Below, one piece after another: positions 9,138-18,056 of a DNA stretch of 64,000 nucleotides. A program made the position numbers and the translations under genes. This DNA is from Sva-07 sp963698435 (GTDB lineage Bacteria; Actinomycetota; Acidimicrobiia; Acidimicrobiales; Ilumatobacteraceae). Every line of letters starts with the position of its first letter. Position 1 is the stretch's first letter. Below the pieces are notes generated by a model that was not told where the DNA came from, searched no databases, and was given only the letters and a program-made list of their open reading frames with translations. The stretch spans positions 243,019 through 307,018 of the forward strand of contig CAVOQV010000011.1 in NCBI GenBank assembly GCA_963698435.1, read 5' to 3'.

Positions 9138-10007
9138 TGGCGCGGCGCAAGCCGGCGACCACGCACGGCGTCGCTGTCGTCGACAAGCCGGCGGGGGTCA
9201 CGAGCCACGACGTCGTCGGCATGCTGAGGCGGCGGTTCGGCGAGCGGCAGGTCGGCCACGCCGGGACGCTCGATCCCGATGCGACGGGCGTGCTCGTCGT
9301 GGCGGTCGGAAAGGCCACCCGGCTGCTCCGCTTCGTCGAGAAGACCCGCAAGGGATACACCGGGCGAGATCGTGCTCGGCGCTACAACGTCGCACGCTCG
9401 ACTCCGCTGGTGATGACGCTGTCGAGGTTCGACATGTCGACGGTGACGATCGACGATGCTCGGCGAGCGGTCGCAGATCATCTCGTCGGCGACATCGAAC
9501 AGGTGCCGCCCATGGTGTCGGCCATTCGAGTCGACGGGAAGCGGCTGCACGAGCTCGCTCGAGAGGGCATCGAGGTCGAACGTGCGCCCCGCCCGGTGAC
9601 GATCCACGGTTTCGACGTGGACGGACTGGGCCGACCCCGGGGTCCTCGCCGTCGAGGTCGAGTGTTCAGCCGGGACGTACGTCCGCACGCTTGCCGACGA
9701 CCTCGGACGGCTGCTGGGTGGTGGCGCCCACCTCCGCGGTCTGCGTCGCACCCACGTCGGTGCGTTCACCCTCGCGGAGGCGGGTGCTCCGGACGAGTGC
9801 GAGTTGCTGCCAGTGGCAAGCGCCGTGCGCGCGTTGACGGTCGTGACGGTCGAGGACGACGTGGCCGCACTCATCGCCAATGGGCGAGTGCTCGACGCGT
9901 GGAACGGCGACGGTCCCTGGGCGGTGTTCGATCCGTCGGGTGAGCTGTTCGCGGTGTACGAGGATTTCCGCGGACAAGCGAAGCCCGCGGTGGTCCTGCC
10001 GCGCTGA
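9137..10007 (+). CDS. truB: tRNA pseudouridine(55) synthase TruB (four +1 frameshifts)
   Basis: Makes pseudouridine 55 in tRNA. The N-terminal block GVAVVDKPAGVTSHDVVGML and GHAGTLDPDATGVLVVAVGKA contain the catalytic Asp region (GTLDPDATG). The protein is then recoverable only by moving frame four times, each by one extra base: at about 9362 (GYTG to EIVLGATTS), 9391 (to TLDSAGDDAVE), 9426 (to FDMSTVTIDDARRAVADHLV) and 9623 (to DWADPGVLAVEVECSAGTYV and VRTLADDLGRLL). After correction it is about 288 residues, normal for TruB, ending LPR. At least three of the four extra bases are Gs beside another G, which points to sequencing error and not decay. Confidence 0.88.
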
Positions 10008-10054
10008 GCGTCCCGGCCCGACAGGGTCGCAGTGGCGCCCGATAGCGTTGCGGC

Positions 10055-10998
10055 GTGCTCGTCGTGACCGACCTCCAGCACTGCCCGTGGGCGGATGAGC
10101 GAGCCGTCATCACCATCGGCGCCTACGACGGTGTGCATCTCGGGCACCGTGCGGTGATCGACCAGGTCAGGCGCCGCGCCGCAGAGATCGGTGCGAGGTC
10201 CGTCGTGGTCACCTTCGATCGGCATCCTGCCAGCGTGGTGCGACCCGAGTCGGCGCCTCGGCTGCTCACGGGTCCGCAGCAGAAGATGGAGCTGCTCGAG
10301 TCGACAGGCATCGACGCCGTCGTCGTCGTCCCGTTCGACGAGGCCCAGGCCGCCGAAAGCCCTGAGTCCTTCGTCGACCGCGTGCTGGTCCGATGCCTGA
10401 AGACCCGGATCATCGTCGTCGGCGAGGACTTCCACTTCGGTCGTCATCGCGACGGCAACGTCGATCTGCTCCGCAAGATCGGCGTCGAGGCCGACTTCGA
10501 CGTCGAACCGGTCCAGCTCGTCCAGCGTCTCGATGGGATCGATGAACCGATCAGCAGCACTGCCATCCGGCGAGCGCTCGCCGGGGGCGACATCGAGCGC
10601 GCCGAACGCCATGCTCGGACGTCCGTACGAGGTCCGTGGCGAGGTCTTCACCGGAGACCAGCGCGGTCGGCTCCTCGGGTTCCCGACGGCGAACGTTGCC
10701 GTGCGGGCCGGCATGTGTCTGCCCGCCGATGGCGTCTATGCCGGGCGTCTACGAACGTCCGAACGGTGACGTACACGGCTGCGCGATCAACCTGGGTCGT
10801 CGCCCGACGTTCTACGAGCATGCCGATGCGTCACTGCTGGAGGCGCACCTGCTCGACGTGGACGTCGACCTGTACGGCGAGACCGCCAGCGTTCGGTTCG
10901 AGCACTTCCTGCGCAGCGAGCGCAAGTTCGACGGCGTCGATGCACTGATCGCGCAACTCGGACACGACGTGTCGAGCGCCCGCGACCTCCTCACCTGA
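10055..10998 (+). CDS. ribF: Bifunctional riboflavin kinase/FAD synthetase RibF (two +1 frameshifts)
   Basis: Converts riboflavin to FMN and FAD. The N-terminal nucleotidyltransferase domain shows ITIGAYDGVHLGHRAVIDQV and VVGEDFHFGRHRDGNVDLL, and ISSTAIRRALAGGDIE. The riboflavin kinase domain follows in other frames: AMLGRPYEVRGEVFTGDQRG with RLLGFPTANVA, then YERPNGDVHGCAINLGRRPT and the end of the domain. The frame moves by one extra base at about 10604-10608 and again in the GGG at 10743-10745 (GVYAG to VYERPNG). Corrected length is about 313 residues, normal for RibF. It is next to truB, as in most actinobacteria. Confidence 0.9.
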
Positions 10999-11091
10999 CC
11001 GAGCCCACGCGGTCGATCCACCACGTTTGCGCTGCATTTCGGGTGGACCGTCCCACCCAGACTTGCGCGCAAACGCAAGTGGGAACAGGGG

Positions 11092-12336
11092 TCAGCCTGC
11101 GGGCCAGATCACGACCGCGTCCACGTCGTAGATCTGGTCGAGGATGTCGCTGAGGTAGTCGGCGGCGGTCGGCGTCTCGGCATCTCCGAACAGACCGACC
11201 TCGGCGTAGGTGTCGAGCTCGTTCTGGAGCGCGTCGACGTCGGCGACGCCGTACCCCGTGCCGGCGGGCGTCAACTCGGAGATCAGCGCAGCGTCGGTGG
11301 TCCAGCGGAACACCTCGCCTTCCGGCGACAAGAAGTTTTCGTTGGTTCCCGAATTGATCAACTCGACGGCGGTGTTCGCCGCGGCCTGCGGATCGGCGAT
11401 CGCGTCGGCGAGGCCGAGCATCGTGGCGCGCATGAAGTCCTCCGCTGCGGTCGGGTGCTCCGCGATGAAGTCGGCGTTGCCGTAGATGATGCCGAACGAT
11501 CCAGGGATGTCGTAGTCGAGCGGGTCGAACAGATCGAATTCGATGCCGGCTCGTTCCAGTGCGCCCGGCTCGTTGCTCTTGTATCCGGGGAACCCGTCGA
11601 TCGACTCGATGGCGATGTGTGCGGTCGGATCGAAGCCGTCGAGCAGCACGGTCTCGTAGTCCTCGTTCTCGACGAGGCCGGCGGTGGCGAGCATCGCCGC
11701 CACGCTCGGCGGCAGCTTGCCCTTGACCCCGATCGTCGAGTCGGCCAGGTCGCCGAGTTCAGTGTGCCACGCCTGGCTTCACGATCAGCGAATCGATCGC
11801 CGTCGGACCTTCGACGGCGGTGACGACGAAATCGGTGTCGTTCGCCGCCGCGAACGCGACGACTTCGCTGAACGATCCACCCGAGGCGAACTGGGCGTCG
11901 TTCTCGGCGACGATGGGATAGTTGGCCGTCGAGAAGCTCGGGATGATCTCGACGTCGAGGCACATCTCGTCGTAGTAGCCGTTGTCCTCGGCGACGATGA
12001 CGTCGACGATCGAGGCCGTCGCTGCGAAGTCGAAACCGGTCAGGTAGGTGATGGTGCCGGCGGCCTCGTTTGCTGCGCAACGGTCGTCAGGGAAAGCCTC
12101 GCCGGCAACCACATCGGAACCGCCGTTCGAGGAGTCGGGTGCGCTGGTTTCGGCACTGCCCGAACTGTCGGTGCCGTCTTCGGGGTGGAGTCCTCGGCGG
12201 TGGTGTCCTGGGTGTCGGTGTCCTGGGTGTCGGTGTCCTCGGTGGACGCGTCGTCGGTCGAGGTGTCGTCGCTGCCGCAGGCGGCCAGCAGGACGACAGG
12301 AGTGAGGCCGAGCGCAAGGATGGTGCGGAGTCGCAT
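11092..12336 (-). CDS. ABC transporter substrate-binding lipoprotein, NMT1/TauA-like (two compensating frameshifts)
   Basis: The N-terminus MRLRTILALGLTPVVLLAAC is a lipoprotein signal with lipobox LAAC, followed by a Thr/Asp-rich linker with short repeats. The mature part (TITYLTGFDFAATASIVDVI, ANYPIVAENDAQFASGGS) looks like an NMT1/THI5 or TauA-type binding domain. The frame changes near 12180-12190 (GGGG run; one base lost or two gained) and again near 11755-11762 (one base gained), restoring the original frame. Corrected length is about 414 residues. It is the third gene after an ATPase and permease of the nitrate/sulfonate/pyrimidine class. The substrate cannot be told from sequence; hydroxymethylpyrimidine, a sulfonate or nitrate are the family options. 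Confidence 0.82.
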
Positions 12337-12417
12337 CAGGGTTCCAGTTCTTCGGAGGGATCGGGGGCAGCCAATGATGCCATGCACGGCACACACTCCC
12401 GCAGTCACGGTCGCCGG

Positions 12418-13182
12418 TCAGGAGCGTTGCGACGCGTGCCACTTCAACAGGCTGCGCTCGAGCACTGAGACGAGCAGCAGCCCGACGATGCCGAGCAGGG
12501 CCGCCGAGGTGATCGTCGCCCACAACGTCTCGGCCTGGTTGCTCGCAGCCGCGGTACGACCGACCGCCCCGAGCCCGTCTCGGGTGAGCGCTGAGCCCTC
12601 CGCGAAGTACGCCGCTGCGAGCCCGAGGCCGAGGGCAAAGCGCAGCGTGGTGAAGATCGATGGCAGCGATGCCGGCAGCCGCAGCCTCCAGAACACCTCC
12701 CACGGGCGGGCGTCGACGCTGGCGAGCAGCTCGCGCGCCGCGGGATCGGTGGATTTCATGCCGCCGACCACACCGAAGGTGAACACCGGAAACGACGTGA
12801 ACGCGACCATGAACAGGATGGTCGGTGCCCCACCGTCGAGCCACAACACGACCGACGTGATGTACGCCACCCACGGAGTCACCAGGATCAGGATCAGGAC
12901 TGGTTGTGTTGCTTCCTCGAGAAACCGCGACGACGCCATCAACGCGCCCACGACGATCGCGAAGACCATCGAAATCGAGAGGCCGAGGAGCATGTGCCAC
13001 CCCGTGGTGACGGCGTTCGACCAGTAGAAGCCGGGGGCCTCTGCCAGTTCACCGACGATCTCCGAGGGCGGCAGCAGGACGAACCGCCGAATGTCGAACA
13101 CATCGACGGCGGCCTCCCACAGCAGACAGAAGGTGATCACTCCGACGAGCGGGGCGACGACGCGCCGCACGGCCGGGCTCAC
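12418..13182 (-). CDS. ABC transporter permease, TauC/SsuC-like
   Basis: Integral membrane permease of 254 residues with about six hydrophobic segments. The EAA-type loop is visible around AARELLASVDARPWEVFWRL followed by RLPASLPSIFTTLRFALGLG, typical of the BPD_transp_1 family for taurine, nitrate or thiamine precursors. The GTG at 13182 overlaps the stop of the ATPase gene by four bases (GTGA), indicating coupling. Longer upstream in-frame codons only read through the ATPase gene and were rejected. The frame is intact. Confidence 0.9.
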   Translation of the reverse strand: MSPAVRRVVAPLVGVITFCLLWEAAVDVFDIRRFVLLPPSEIVGELAEAPGFYWSNAVTTGWHMLLGLSISMVFAIVVGALMASSRFLEEATQPVLILILVTPWVAYITSVVLWLDGGAPTILFMVAFTSFPVFTFGVVGGMKSTDPAARELLASVDARPWEVFWRLRLPASLPSIFTTLRFALGLGLAAAYFAEGSALTRDGLGAVGRTAAASNQAETLWATITSAALLGIVGLLLVSVLERSLLKWHASQRS

Positions 13183-13943
13183 CTGCTCATCCCGTTGCTC
13201 AGAGCGGCACGCAGACGTGTGGTGACGTGGAAGAAGTGGTCGGTGTCCTCGAGTTCTGGAAGGCGGGGATGCGCCAGATCGATGGCGATGTCGTCGGTGA
13301 TCCGCCCCGGCCGCGGCGACATCACCGCAACGCGGTCCGACAGGAACGTCGCCTCGGCGATCGAATGGGTGACGAACAGCACCGTCGTGCCGAGCGGTTC
13401 GCACAGCCGACCGAGCAGGTGACGCATGTCGGTGCGGGTCAATTCGTCCAGCGCGGCGAACGGTTCGTCCATCAACAGGATCGGCGCGTCGATGGCGAAC
13501 GCACGGACGAGCCCGACGCGCTGCTGCATGCCGCCTGACAGCTCGTGCGGGTAGGCCTCACGGAAGTCGCCGAGACCGACTTCGTCGAGGAGGTCGCCGA
13601 CCGATGCACTCGGCGTCACCGGAGAGGCGCGCCGGTTGATGTCGAGCAGGAGACGCGCGTTCGACTCGACGGTGCGCCAGGGAAGCAGTGCCGGCGATTG
13701 CGGAACGAATCCGATCTGCTTGTGTCGTCGTGCCTCGGTGGGGGACATGCCGTTGACGACGATCTCGCCGGACGACGGGCGTTCGAGGCCGGCGATGAGG
13801 CGCAACAGCGTGGTCTTGCCACACCCCGACGGACCGAGCAGTGTCACGGTCTCGCCCTCGCCGACGGTCAGGCCGATCGGCGCCAGCGCTTCGAGCGATC
13901 CGAACGCCTTCGCGACATTGCGAACTTCGATCCGGGCCGACAC
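13179..13943 (-). CDS. ABC transporter ATP-binding protein, TauB/SsuB-like
   Basis: Nucleotide-binding subunit of 254 residues. Walker A is GPSGCGKTT, the signature is ELSGGMQQRVGL, Walker B is ILLMDEPFAALD and the H-loop is FVTHSIAEA. The shape of the Q-loop region (IGFVPQSPALLPWRTVESNA) fits the nitrate/taurine/thiamine-precursor family. The GTG at 13943 is the first start that gives the family N-terminus (SARIEVRNVAKAFGSLEALA). First gene of the transporter operon, divergent from rpsO across a gap of 182 bases. No TPP or other known riboswitch pattern was recognised upstream. Confidence 0.92.
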   Translation of the reverse strand: MSARIEVRNVAKAFGSLEALAPIGLTVGEGETVTLLGPSGCGKTTLLRLIAGLERPSSGEIVVNGMSPTEARRHKQIGFVPQSPALLPWRTVESNARLLLDINRRASPVTPSASVGDLLDEVGLGDFREAYPHELSGGMQQRVGLVRAFAIDAPILLMDEPFAALDELTRTDMRHLLGRLCEPLGTTVLFVTHSIAEATFLSDRVAVMSPRPGRITDDIAIDLAHPRLPELEDTDHFFHVTTRLRAALSNGMSR

Positions 13944-14125
13944 GTCCAGCGAGCGTACTTGTGCGCCGGCGATCCACCCGCCCCGATCGTCTGGCCGTTG
14001 TGGAGTCACCACCGTGCCCGTAGCATTGCCGGGTCCGTTCGGGCTGGGATCTCCGGCGCGGGCGTGATGCTCACGGATGCCGCCCGGCATCCGATGCGAC
14101 CTCCAACGAAGAAGGCGACACACCC

Positions 14126-14404
14126 ATGGCCGACATTGCCGACACCACGCCGAACACCACGGCGACGATCGAGAAGTACCGCACACACGAGACCGACACC
14201 GGCTCACCCGAGGTGCAGATCGCATTGCTCACCGAGCGCATCACGCACCTCACCGAGCACCTCAAGGTGCACAAGAAGGACCACCACAGCCGCCGTGGCC
14301 TGCTGATGCTGGTCGGTCGCCGGCGCCGCATGCTCGACTACGTCAAGAAGATCGACGTCGAGCGCTACCGCAAGATCATCGCCGACCAGGGCCTGCGCCG
14401 CTGA
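14126..14404 (+). CDS. rpsO: 30S ribosomal protein S15
   Basis: Binds the central domain of 16S rRNA. The 92-residue protein has the S15 hallmarks HETDTGSPEVQIALLTERI and HLKVHKKDHHSRRGLLMLVG followed by RRRRMLDYVK. The first 15 residues (MADIADTTPNTTATI) form a slightly longer N-terminus than usual. Adjacent to pnp, the arrangement known from many bacteria. The frame is intact. Confidence 0.97.
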   Translation: MADIADTTPNTTATIEKYRTHETDTGSPEVQIALLTERITHLTEHLKVHKKDHHSRRGLLMLVGRRRRMLDYVKKIDVERYRKIIADQGLRR

Positions 14405-14408
14405 TCGA

Positions 14409-14437
14409 GGTTCCCCCAGCCCATGGCTCGGGGAACC
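14409..14437 (+). terminator. Hairpin downstream of rpsO
   Basis: GGTTCCCC and AGCC pair with GGCT and GGGGAACC around a CAT loop, with one C-C mismatch. It starts five bases after the rpsO stop. No T-tract follows, so it may be a processing or stability hairpin between rpsO and pnp and not an intrinsic terminator. Confidence 0.6.
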
Positions 14438-14465
14438 ATGACATCTCATCGGTCACCGAGCACGG

Positions 14466-14471
14466 TATGAT
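14466..14471 (+). promoter_or_regulatory. Possible -10 element upstream of pnp
   Basis: A TATGAT hexamer identical to the one before rimP lies between the rpsO hairpin and pnp. No clear -35 box is seen. It would give a pnp leader of about 190 bases. Weak evidence. Confidence 0.3.
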
Positions 14472-14625
14472 CTGGCGCTGGAGCCGGAACGTCCGGCTTC
14501 GCAACACGAGCGAACCGTTGTCGGTTGCCGGTTGCTGAATCCGAACCGTCGCCCTGGGCCAACGCTGCAGAGGTGTCGTCATGTCGGGTTGACCAACTGG
14601 GAACCGGCCGATCGCTCCAAGAGGC

Positions 14626-14645
14626 GCACTCCCGAGGGGGAGTGC
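14626..14645 (+). promoter_or_regulatory. Hairpin in the pnp leader next to the ribosome site
   Basis: GCACTCCC and GGGAGTGC form a perfect 8-bp stem with a GAGG loop, ending six bases before the AAAGGAG ribosome site at 14651-14657. In other bacteria pnp is autoregulated through a leader stem-loop; a similar role here is only inference. Confidence 0.5.
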
Positions 14646-14663
14646 ACACGAAAGGAGCCCTCA

Positions 14664-17123
14664 GTGGCTGACCCCATCACCGTGTCCGGACCCGTATCTG
14701 GGACCGACAAGACACTCACCTTCGAAACGGGCAAGTTCGCCCCCCAGTCGATGGGTGCCGTCGTGGCATCGATCGCCGGGACGAAGGTACTCACCACCGC
14801 CAACGCAGCGAAGAGCGTGCGTGACGGCATGGACTTCTTCCCCCTGACGGTGGACGTCGAGGAGCGGGCCTATGCGGCCGGCAAGATCCCCGGCTCGTTC
14901 TTCCGTCGTGAAGGACGTCCGACCGAAGACGCCATCCTCACCTGCCGCCTGACCGACCGGCCGCTGCGCCCGTCGTTCCCCGAGGGCTTCCGCAACGAGA
15001 CCCAGGTCGTCACGACCGTGCTCGGCGCCGACCAGGTCAACCCGCACGACGTGCTCTCGATCAACGCTGCCTCGGCTGCGCTGATGATCTCGGGCATCCC
15101 GTTCGATGGGCCGATCGGCGCGATCCGCATGGCGTACAGCCAGGACGGCTCGTGGATTCCGCACCCGACCTACGAAGAGGCCGAGAACGGCACCTTCGAG
15201 CTGGTCGTGGCCGGCCGTGAACTCGACAACGGCGACGTCGCCGTGATGATGGTCGAGGCCGGCGGTTCCGAGAACGCGTTCTACTACTACGACGACGGGG
15301 CCAAGAAGGTCACCGAGGAAGTCCTGGCCGATGGTCTCGACGCCTGCAAGGTCTGGATCAAGGAGTCGATCGCTCTGCAGCGTCAGCTCGTCGCCTCGGT
15401 GATCGCCACCGACGGACCGATCGAGCAGATGAAGTGGACCCCCGTCCTCGACTACACGCCCGAGGTCTTCGGTGCCGTCGAGAAGGCTGGCAGCGACAAG
15501 CTTGCGCCGGTCATCACGATCGCCAACAAGGCCGAGCGCAACGAAGCGACCGACGCCGTCACGGCCCAGATCGTCGCCGAGCTGTGCGGCACCAAGGACG
15601 CCCCGGGTGAGTTCGCCGGCAGCGAGAAGATGGTGAAGGAAGCCGTCCGCTCGCTCAACAAGAAGTTGATGCGCGCTCGCGTCGTCAACGACGGCGTCCG
15701 CATGGACGGCCGCGGCGTCGCCGATCTGCGTCCGGTGTCCGCTGAGGTCGGCGTCCTGCCGACTGCTCATGGTTCGGCGCTGTTCCAGCGTGGCGAAACC
15801 CAGGTGATGAGCGTGTTGACCATGGCCATGCCCCGCATGAACCAGATGATCGACTCGCTGTCGCCCAACGACACCAAGCGCTACCTGCACCACTACAACA
15901 TGCCGCCGTGGGCCAACGGGGAGACCGGCCGCGTCGGTTCGCCGAAGCGCCGCGAGATCGGCCACGGTGCCCTCGCCGCTCGCGCCGTCCTACCGGTCAT
16001 CCCGAACCAGGAGGACTTCGCGTACACGCTCCGCCTCGTCTCCGAGGTCATGTCGTCGAACGGCTCCACCTCGATGGCGTCGGTGTGCGCCTCGAGCCTG
16101 TCGTTGATGGACGCTGGTGTACCCACCAAGGGTCACGTGTCCGGCATCGCCATGGGGCTGATCTACGAAGACGGCAAGTACATCACGCTGACCGACATCC
16201 TCGGTTCCGAGGACGCCTTCGGCGACATGGACTTCAAGGTTGCCGGTACCGAGGACGCCATCACGGCGCTGCAGCTCGACACGAAGATCGACGGCATCCC
16301 CGCCGACGTGTTGACCGCTGCGCTGGCTCAGGCCCGCGTTGCCCGCCTCGAGATCCTCGACGTGATGAACGCCTGCATCCCAGAGTCGCGTGACGAGGTC
16401 GCCGAGACGGCTCCGAAGATCACCACGATTCACATCCCGCTCGACAAGGTCGGCGAAGTGATCGGCCCGAAGGGCAAGGTCATCAACACGATCCAGCAGG
16501 AGACCGGTGCCGACATCGGCGTCGACGACGACGGTGCCCGCGGCATCGTCACCATCGGCGCGGTCGAGGCATGGCGGATGGAAGAGGCCAAGGCAGCGAT
16601 CCTCGCGATCGTCGACCCGCCGAAGGCCGAACTCGGCGCCGTGTACACGGGTCGGGTGGTGAACATCACCAAGTTCGGTGCCTTCGTCAACATCCTGCCG
16701 GGCCGCGACGGCCTCGTGCACATCTCGAAGCTGGGTGGCGGCAAGCGCATCAACTCGGTCGAGGACGTGCTGGAACTGGGCCAGGAGATCGAGGTCCGCG
16801 TGGAGGAGATCGATGACAAGGGCAAGGTCAGCCTGACCCCTGCCGGCGATCCGCCTCCCGCCAAGGAAGGCGCCTCGTCCGGGGAGTCGAGCGGTTCCTC
16901 CGATCGGGGCGAGCGTCGTGAGCGTGCGCCTCGCAAGGAGCGCTCGAACGACGCCGACACCGCGCCGGCCAGCTCGGGCGGCGGCGTCGACGTCGTCGAG
17001 GTGAGCTTCGAGGAGAGCTTCGATGCGCAGCTCGCCGACGAGCTCGGCGATCTCGGCCCGAAGTCGGACCGTCCGTCCGGTGACGGTGGTGGCCGCAGCG
17101 GCGGCCGTCGTCGTCACCGCTGA
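14664..17123 (+). CDS. pnp: Polyribonucleotide nucleotidyltransferase (PNPase)
   Basis: 3'-5' phosphorolytic exoribonuclease of the RNA degradosome. In order: first RNase PH domain (FETGKFAPQSMGAVVASIAG), the helical linker, the second RNase PH domain with MPRMNQMIDSLSPNDTKRYL, GRVGSPKRREIGHGALAARA and VCASSLSLMDAGVPTKGHVS, a KH domain (IHIPLDKVGEVIGPKGKVIN) and an S1 domain (GRVVNITKFGAFVNILPGRD). The last 100 residues are a charged, low-complexity tail. GTG at 14664 follows AAAGGAG by six bases, which decides the start. At 819 residues it is somewhat longer than average because of the tail. The frame is intact. Confidence 0.97.
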   Translation: MADPITVSGPVSGTDKTLTFETGKFAPQSMGAVVASIAGTKVLTTANAAKSVRDGMDFFPLTVDVEERAYAAGKIPGSFFRREGRPTEDAILTCRLTDRPLRPSFPEGFRNETQVVTTVLGADQVNPHDVLSINAASAALMISGIPFDGPIGAIRMAYSQDGSWIPHPTYEEAENGTFELVVAGRELDNGDVAVMMVEAGGSENAFYYYDDGAKKVTEEVLADGLDACKVWIKESIALQRQLVASVIATDGPIEQMKWTPVLDYTPEVFGAVEKAGSDKLAPVITIANKAERNEATDAVTAQIVAELCGTKDAPGEFAGSEKMVKEAVRSLNKKLMRARVVNDGVRMDGRGVADLRPVSAEVGVLPTAHGSALFQRGETQVMSVLTMAMPRMNQMIDSLSPNDTKRYLHHYNMPPWANGETGRVGSPKRREIGHGALAARAVLPVIPNQEDFAYTLRLVSEVMSSNGSTSMASVCASSLSLMDAGVPTKGHVSGIAMGLIYEDGKYITLTDILGSEDAFGDMDFKVAGTEDAITALQLDTKIDGIPADVLTAALAQARVARLEILDVMNACIPESRDEVAETAPKITTIHIPLDKVGEVIGPKGKVINTIQQETGADIGVDDDGARGIVTIGAVEAWRMEEAKAAILAIVDPPKAELGAVYTGRVVNITKFGAFVNILPGRDGLVHISKLGGGKRINSVEDVLELGQEIEVRVEEIDDKGKVSLTPAGDPPPAKEGASSGESSGSSDRGERRERAPRKERSNDADTAPASSGGGVDVVEVSFEESFDAQLADELGDLGPKSDRPSGDGGGRSGGRRRHR

Positions 17124-17136
17124 ACACGCGAGGTGA

Positions 17137-17159
17137 CGTCCGGGGTCAGACCTCGGACG
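17137..17159 (+). terminator. GTCAGAC-centred hairpin after pnp
   Basis: CGTCCG-G-GGTC, A, GACC-T-CGGACG is an imperfect palindrome 14 bases after the pnp stop. It shares TCCGG, GTCAGACC and CGGA at the same spacing with the hairpin after carD at 43804. No T-tract follows. Confidence 0.55.
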
Positions 17160-17210
17160 CGACCGCGAACCGATCTGGTCCCATGTGACCGCATCGGCCA
17201 GACTGAACAC

Positions 17211-17980
17211 ATGAGAATCGGGGTCAGCGGCGCTGCCGGACGAATGGGTCGAACCGTTTGTGCGGCGGTGGTCGCTGATCCCGATCTCGTTTTCGCTGCC
17301 GCGGTCGATCCGTCCGGCGTCGGCGAGTCGATCGAGGGCGTCGAGGTGAGCGGACACCTCGACGCGTTCGCCGACGCATCGTGTGACGTCGTCGTCGACT
17401 TCACCGTTGCCGACGCCGCACGCAACACCCTGCCGTGGTTGGGGAAGCACGGCATCCATGCCGTGGTCGGCACGACGGGGTTCACCGTGGAGGACTTCGC
17501 GCTGTTCGAATCGACGTTCGAGTCCGAGGGCGGCCCGAACTGCGTGATCGCCCCGAACTTCGCGATCTCTGCGGTTCTGATGATGCGTTTCGCCGAGATG
17601 GCGGCTCCGTTCTTCGACACGGCCGAGATCATCGAACTGCACCACGACCGCAAGGTCGACGCTCCTTCGGGTACCGCGGTGAAGACCGCGGAGCGGATGG
17701 CCGACGCTCGTGGGGACGCGTTCGATCCCGACCCGACGACCGACGAGGTGTACCGGGGGGCACGCGGGGAGAGGGCCCGAACGGCATCCGGGTTCACTCG
17801 GTACGGATGCGCGGCATGGTTGCGCACCAAGAGGTGATCCTCGGAGCGCAAGGCCAGACGCTGACGATCCGCCAGGACAGCTACGACCGCGACAGCTTCA
17901 TGCCCGGCGTTGTCCTCGCCTGCAAGAAGATCGCAGCCATCCCTGGCCTCTCGCGATCGCTTGACCCCTTCCTCGATTGA
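17211..17980 (+). CDS. dapB: 4-hydroxy-tetrahydrodipicolinate reductase DapB (one frameshift)
   Basis: Second diaminopimelate/lysine pathway enzyme. The N-terminus MRIGVSGAAGRMGRTVC carries the GxxGxxG nucleotide-binding motif. GTTGFT and the catalytic block HHDRKVDAPSGTA are present. Near 17755-17769, a G-rich stretch, the frame changes: upstream reads DPDPTTDEVYRGARG and the adjacent frame continues GEGPNGIRVHSVRMRGMVAH with QEVILGAQGQTLTIRQDSYD to the end. One missing G restores about 256 residues, the usual length. dapA is at 28709, not adjacent. The break is most likely a sequence error. Confidence 0.92.
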
Positions 17981-17988
17981 CGATTCCA

Positions 17989-18043
17989 GCGATCAGTGCG
18001 CGACACGTGCCGCTTTCCGGCACGACGCGCGCGCACCGATCGC
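17989..18043. terminator. Long bidirectional terminator-like hairpin between dapB and tpx
   Basis: Three nested arms pair in series: GCGATC with GATCGC, GTGCGCG with CGCGCAC, and CGTGCCG with CGGCACG around a CTTTC loop. It lies between two convergent genes, eight bases past the dapB stop, and would act on both strands. It lacks a T-tract on either side. Confidence 0.7.
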
Positions 18044-18056
18044 CGGCTCACGCGTG

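Noticed and set aside
8695..9837. A 380-residue RbfA-like protein
   Set aside because: Only the first 145 residues match RbfA; the rest is truB read out of frame.
6440..10750. Programmed frameshifting in infB, truB and ribF
   Set aside because: No slippery heptamer with downstream structure stands out, and many indels in neighbouring genes make sequence error the simpler cause.
10999..11091. Small gene or RNA between ribF and the binding-protein gene
   Set aside because: No open frame with a start, and no stable hairpin seen.
13944..14125. Thiamine (TPP) riboswitch before the NMT1-like importer
   Set aside because: No CTGAGA or paired conserved elements could be found upstream of the ATPase gene.
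14661..15965. Minus-strand frame opposite pnp
   Set aside because: Shadow of pnp with His/Asp/Val-rich meaningless translation.
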